Below, piece after piece: positions 60,638-64,000 of a DNA stretch of 64,000 nucleotides. Both the position numbers and the translations under genes were made by a program. Location: positions 2,386,501 through 2,450,500 of the forward strand of contig CANJKZ010000910.1 of NCBI GenBank assembly GCA_947471745.1, written 5' to 3'. The notes under the pieces are model-generated. The model had not been told where the DNA came from. It searched no databases and saw only the letters and a list, made by a program, of their open reading frames with translations. The stretch comes from Closterium sp. Naga37s-1. Taxonomy: Eukaryota; Streptophyta; Zygnematophyceae; Desmidiales; Closteriaceae. The first letter of the stretch is position 1. Each line of letters opens with the position of its first letter.

Positions 60638-61620
60638 TGGTATAGAGCGAGGTTTACCCTAGCGTTTTTTATCTTGATAGTTAAGGGCCTACCAACATCC
60701 CTAGGGCGCGCCCCGTCCTAACACGCGTCTCGCAGCACGTCATGCGTCGCCCGTCGCTAGTCGCCCATCGCGCGTTTTCCACCTTCGCCCATTCCACCCC
60801 CTCCACTCCTCCCCTCCCCCCTCCCCCGTTTTCTTCTTCTTCTTCTTCTTCTTCTTCTTCTTCTTCTTCTTCTTCTTCTTCTTCTTCTTCTTCTTCTTCT
60901 TCTTCTTCTTCTTCTTCTTCTTCTTCTTCTTCTTTTTCTTCTTCTTCTTCTCCTTCTCCTTCTTGCGCGCGATCTGAGTTCGTAGGCCCCACGGCCCACA
61001 CGTTGGCAGGCCCCATTGCCTGTCCGTAGTGGGCCCTGTGGCCCTTGCTCGACGGCCTCGTGGCCTGAGATTAGCTGGCCCACGGCCAGAATTTTCGACA
61101 GCCCGTTCGTCCGCCTGTTCAACCGCCCCACCCCTTCGACCAGCTGTTCCCGCTCGCTGCCGCCCGTAGCCCACCCATTACCGGCTCTTCCTGTCCCGCC
61201 ACGGGCAAGGCACGGGCAGCAGCGGCTGTGGTGTGGCGCCGGGGTGGCAGCAGTGCACGGGCAGTAGCAGCGCACTGGCAGAGGCTGCGGCTGCAGTTGT
61301 TGTAGTGACAGTTGCTGCGGCTGCGCGGGGAAGGGCATCGCGACGGCGCGGGGCAGGGCAGCGCTATGGCGCGGGGCAGGGCAGCGCTATGGCGTAGGTC
61401 AGGACAGCGCGATGGCGCAGGGGCAGGGCAGCACGACGGCGCGGGACAAGGCAGCACGACAGCGCGGGGGCAGGGCAGCGCGACGGCGCAGGGCAGGGCA
61501 GCGCGACGGCGCGGGGCAGGGCAGCGCGACAGCGCAGGGCAGCGTGCGGGCAGGCGCGGTGCACGAGGCAGCGCACGGGCAGAGCAGCGCGCGTAGGCAG
61601 GCACGGAATTGACAACCAAG
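60638..61620 (+). mobile_element. Element L: PBS and leader only
   Basis: PBS TGGTATAGAGC at 60638 is followed by AGG-TTTAC-CCT, a T-run and GGGCCTACCA, mirroring the other families. The GC-rich leader ends near 61620 in GCGCGACGGCGCGGGGCAGGGCA repeats (61330-61540). No gag follows. Confidence 0.7.
60829..60965 (+). repeat. (TTC)n microsatellite in element L leader
   Basis: About 130 bp of nearly pure TTC. It creates poly-Ser, poly-Phe/Leu and, on the other strand, poly-Glu/Lys frames that are not genes. Confidence 0.97.
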
Positions 61621-63003
61621 GGTAAGTTGAACAGCGCGTCAGTGGTAAATTGCGACCTCTCGATGGCCTAGCCGTTCAACGTATCAATATTGGCGATTGG
61701 GTTGGTGTGACTCACCTCTGCTTGCAGCAGCCATGAAGCTGTAGACCCAGGGAGCAAATATGCGTGATCAGTCGGGGTGGTAAAAAGGGGACGGAAGTGA
61801 GGGGAGTGAAGGAAATGAGGGAATATGTGGGAGAAAAGTTGGCATGAGGAGGCTCAAAAGAGAATATAAGGGAAGCGGAGTTAGCAAGGCTGTGAGGAAG
61901 TGAAAGCGAGAAACTGGGAAACGAAAAGAGGCAAGGTAGAGGGAGTGCAACTGTGAAGCAAGCATTTGCAATGAGGAAGAGGAGGAGGAGGAGGATGAGG
62001 AGGAGGAGGAGTAGGAGGAGGAGGAGGAGGAGGAGGAGGAGGAGGAGGAGGAGGAGGAGGAGGAGGAGGAAGAGGAGGGAAGTGGAGGGGCTTACGTGAA
62101 AGGAGGAGCAAGGTGTTGAATCCCAGCAGGAGGTTGAAGATGAGCGATCGAGCCATGTTACTCTTATTCCCTTCTCAGGTAGACGATTCTGTACCACGGA
62201 GAAGGAATGAGAAACGAGGAAAGTATCATTCCTGCACTGCGGCAATGATCTTTAAGGTAGTGCAGGCTTAAGAATTGGTGATTGAAGAGCGATTGAATGA
62301 GGGCGCGGGATGTTCTTGGACTGGGGAAACGGGGATATTACTTCCGCCAAGAAACGTAATAGTCAAGAAGAGATGAGAAATATCTTCAGCTGACAATTCA
62401 CGATTGGGCACATGATACAGGATGTGACACTCTCGCACAAACACTCTCGCATGCACTTGCTCACATACAAAAAGTGGCTCTCTCACACAAACACACTCTT
62501 TAAATCACAATGTCACCCGTTCCCCTTTACTCCCTCTCGTTCTCACATCCCTCCCTCTTCACACTCTCTTGCTTAATTGCTCTCTCATCCACCTACCTCA
62601 GAGATCTACAGCACCGTTTGGTAGAGGAGACAAAGAGAGGGAGAAAAGAAAGGATTTTTTTTTTTTTTTTTACCAACAGAGTAAGTAAGAGGGAGACGAC
62701 CACAGCAAAGAGGAGGGTTACTATTAGCTGGCAGCGCCCAAGGCACCAATGCCTTGCTTTGTTAGCGCATTAGCGGCGTGTGAGATAGCGGTAACTTCAC
62801 GCCCTTTTCCCCTCTGGAAGGAGCCAGCCAAGGCGCTAGTGTTCCGAGGCACGTACCCCTAGGCGCAGCGTTGTGGCAGGACTCCAGAGTGCAAGCCGCC
62901 AGTGTGCTGGGCCCGCTGCAAGGTGACAGCGCGCAAGGCGCCGCCGCGGCGAAGCAAGGCGACATGGCCCTTTCACTTACGAGCACACGAGCACGGCACA
63001 TGT
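61621..63003. other. Gene-free stretch between L and N
   Basis: No recognised coding, LTR or RNA. Open frames at 61712-62245 (-) and 62510-62773 (+) are driven by simple repeats. Could be host intergenic sequence or the unrecognised body of L. Confidence 0.55.
61975..62085 (+). repeat. (GGA)n microsatellite
   Basis: About 110 bp of GGA/AGG with a few ATG and AGT interruptions. Confidence 0.95.
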
Positions 63004-63135
63004 TGTGAGAGAATTGAGGAATGAATGATGAACTAGGAAACAGGTGGGGTACAAGTAGACAACACAAAAGTGTTGTACCCTCTAAGGACTACCCCACTAC
63101 AGCCTAAACAGACTATAGCATATATATGTTTGACA
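63004..63135 (-). repeat. Element N 3' LTR (132 bp)
   Basis: Minus strand TGTCAAACATATATATGC...ATTCTCTCACA, with GGGTACAACACTTTTGTGTTG and GTACCCC. Adjoins TATGGGGGTG. Confidence 0.92.
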
Positions 63136-63364
63136 CACCCCCATAGGCAAAGTGGGGGAGAACAAGAGGTCACAAGACCAGTCAAGAAAAGCAAAGCAAG
63201 CTCAGGGTGGATCACAAAGTCACCACGCAGTCTGAGCACAAGCAAAGGGCCACAAGGCCAGTTCACATGCAGAGTTATATAAAGGAAAGCAAACAATACA
63301 GTGAACACAACCTAGCAAGTATAAGCATGCAGGTATATGTACAAAGAGTACAGTACAGGCAGAG

Positions 63365-64000
63365 TCAAGAAGAAAGCAAGTGGGGCACAGTAGGTACAAG
63401 GCCTAACACAGTACAGAAGCGCTGATGATCACAAGGCTGAAGTGCCTTGGTGAAAACATCAGCAGTGTTGGCCTGAGAGGCCACGTAAGCTAGACAAAGC
63501 TGGCCACGCTGCTGCAACTCTCGAGCAAGGAAGTAGCGCAGAGCAATGTGCTTCGTTCTGTGCTCCAGTCTTTGCTCCTGACACAAGGCCAGCATGGCCA
63601 TGTTGTCGACGTACAGAACTGGAGGAGAACGAGGCGCCTCTCCCAAGTCGGTCAGCAGGTAGGTGAGCCAGCGTAGCTCCTGTGCAGCCATGGCCCCAGC
63701 GTAGATCTCAGCCTCACAACTGGAGCTGAGAACAGAAGAAGAGTGGGTAGACCGCCAAGAGACAGAACCGGAGCCAAGGCTGAAGGTGTAACCCTGTGAC
63801 GACCGATGCGTAGCCAAGTCGTCAACCCAGGAGGCGTCAGCGTGACCAGTGAGGACAACTCGAGCCCGTCCTCCAAGCACGAGCCCCATGCCCGATGTAC
63901 TGCACAAGTATCGCAACACCCTCTTCGCAGCATCCCAGTGCACCTTTCGGTGCCTGCCGGGAGCCACGTAGCGAGCCAGAAGGCTGAGAGGGTATGCGAG
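63365..64000 (-). CDS. Element N RNase H (partial)
   Basis: Open throughout: RHRKVHWDAAKRVLRYLCSTSGMG, GHADASWVDDLATHRSS, SCEAEIYAGAMAAQELRWLTYLL, YVDNMAMLALCQEQ (KAM changed to MAM), RTKHIALRYFLARELQQRGQ, TADVFTKAL. The C-terminus HLLSS is identical to F and G. RT and the rest lie beyond the window. Confidence 0.93.
   Translation of the reverse strand, partial: LAYPLSLLARYVAPGRHRKVHWDAAKRVLRYLCSTSGMGLVLGGRARVVLTGHADASWVDDLATHRSSQGYTFSLGSGSVSWRSTHSSSVLSSSCEAEIYAGAMAAQELRWLTYLLTDLGEAPRSPPVLYVDNMAMLALCQEQRLEHRTKHIALRYFLARELQQRGQLCLAYVASQANTADVFTKALQPCDHQRFCTVLGLVPTVPHLLSS

Larger units (their letters stand above)
63004..64000 (-). mobile_element. Element N: Ty1/copia, 3' end
   Basis: 3' LTR 63004-63135, conserved 3' UTR to 63364, and RNase H running off the window. 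Closest to F and G. The left flank CATGT (62999-63003) would be the target duplication. Confidence 0.93.

Noticed and set aside
60681-61338. Poly-Glu, poly-Lys and poly-Arg frames
   Set aside because: Translations of the (TTC)n tract in different frames.
61712-62245. 177-aa minus-strand frame with Leu run
   Set aside because: The Leu run is the (GGA)n tract; flanks show no family signature.

Overview
The window is essentially a nest of LTR retrotransposons. I recognise no host protein-coding gene, tRNA or rRNA. The elements are mostly Ty1/copia (domain order Gag, protease, integrase, reverse transcriptase, RNase H) plus one Ty3/gypsy element (integrase last). Primer-binding sites resemble the 3' end of initiator tRNA-Met (TGGTATCAGAGC type). 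Together with the repeat load and many apparent CAG-to-TAG (CHG-context) nonsense changes, this suggests a GC-rich nuclear genome of the green lineage, possibly a streptophyte alga or early-diverging plant. The lineage is inference, not proof.

Layout, with letters used throughout. A (1-3967, +): 3' part of a copia. 3968-5110: no gene. C (5111-9272, -): a different copia lineage with ~400-bp LTRs, in an LTR-internal-LTR-partial internal arrangement. 9273-10745: non-coding, with a 19-bp x 18 minisatellite at 10209-10550. E (10746-13624, -): decayed copia. F (13680-21168, -): full-length copia, target duplication AGAAA. H (21305-28538, -): full-length but rearranged copia, duplication TTTTG. S (28983-31109): a pol-less element with two identical 242-bp LTRs, duplication ATATT. 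D (31418-60519, -): an old copia now in three pieces. D was split first by Y (33069-45003, +), which was itself split by X (37832-44208), and second by a gypsy element (45687-57969, duplication GTGTA). The gypsy element was in turn split by copia G (47537-54670, +, duplication GTGTT). L (60520-61620, +): copia 5' LTR and leader only. 61621-63003: no gene. N (63004-64000, -): 3' end of another copia.

The main copia group (A, F, G, N and the sister group H, X, Y) has very short LTRs of about 131 bp. Each LTR carries an inverted GGGTACAA/TTGTACCC pair enclosing a small hairpin. The PBS is followed in several families by a second hairpin, a T-run and GGGCCCACCA. A roughly 1-kb GC-rich leader, mostly minisatellite, precedes gag. 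Gag carries a glycine-rich tract and an unusual C-x13-C-x3-H-x4-C finger. An expandable small-residue linker separates integrase from RT. A strongly conserved ~230-bp 3' UTR ends in TATGGGGGTG next to the LTR. The pol-less element S shares the PBS, a sequence-unrelated hairpin at the same place, GGGCCCCAC and the GGGGGTG|TGTCA junction, so it is probably mobilised by these copia proteins.

The strongest structural results are the target-site duplications that resolve the nesting order, and an inversion between oppositely oriented X and Y shown by a duplication appearing as TGACG at 37942 and its reverse complement CGTCA at 44209.
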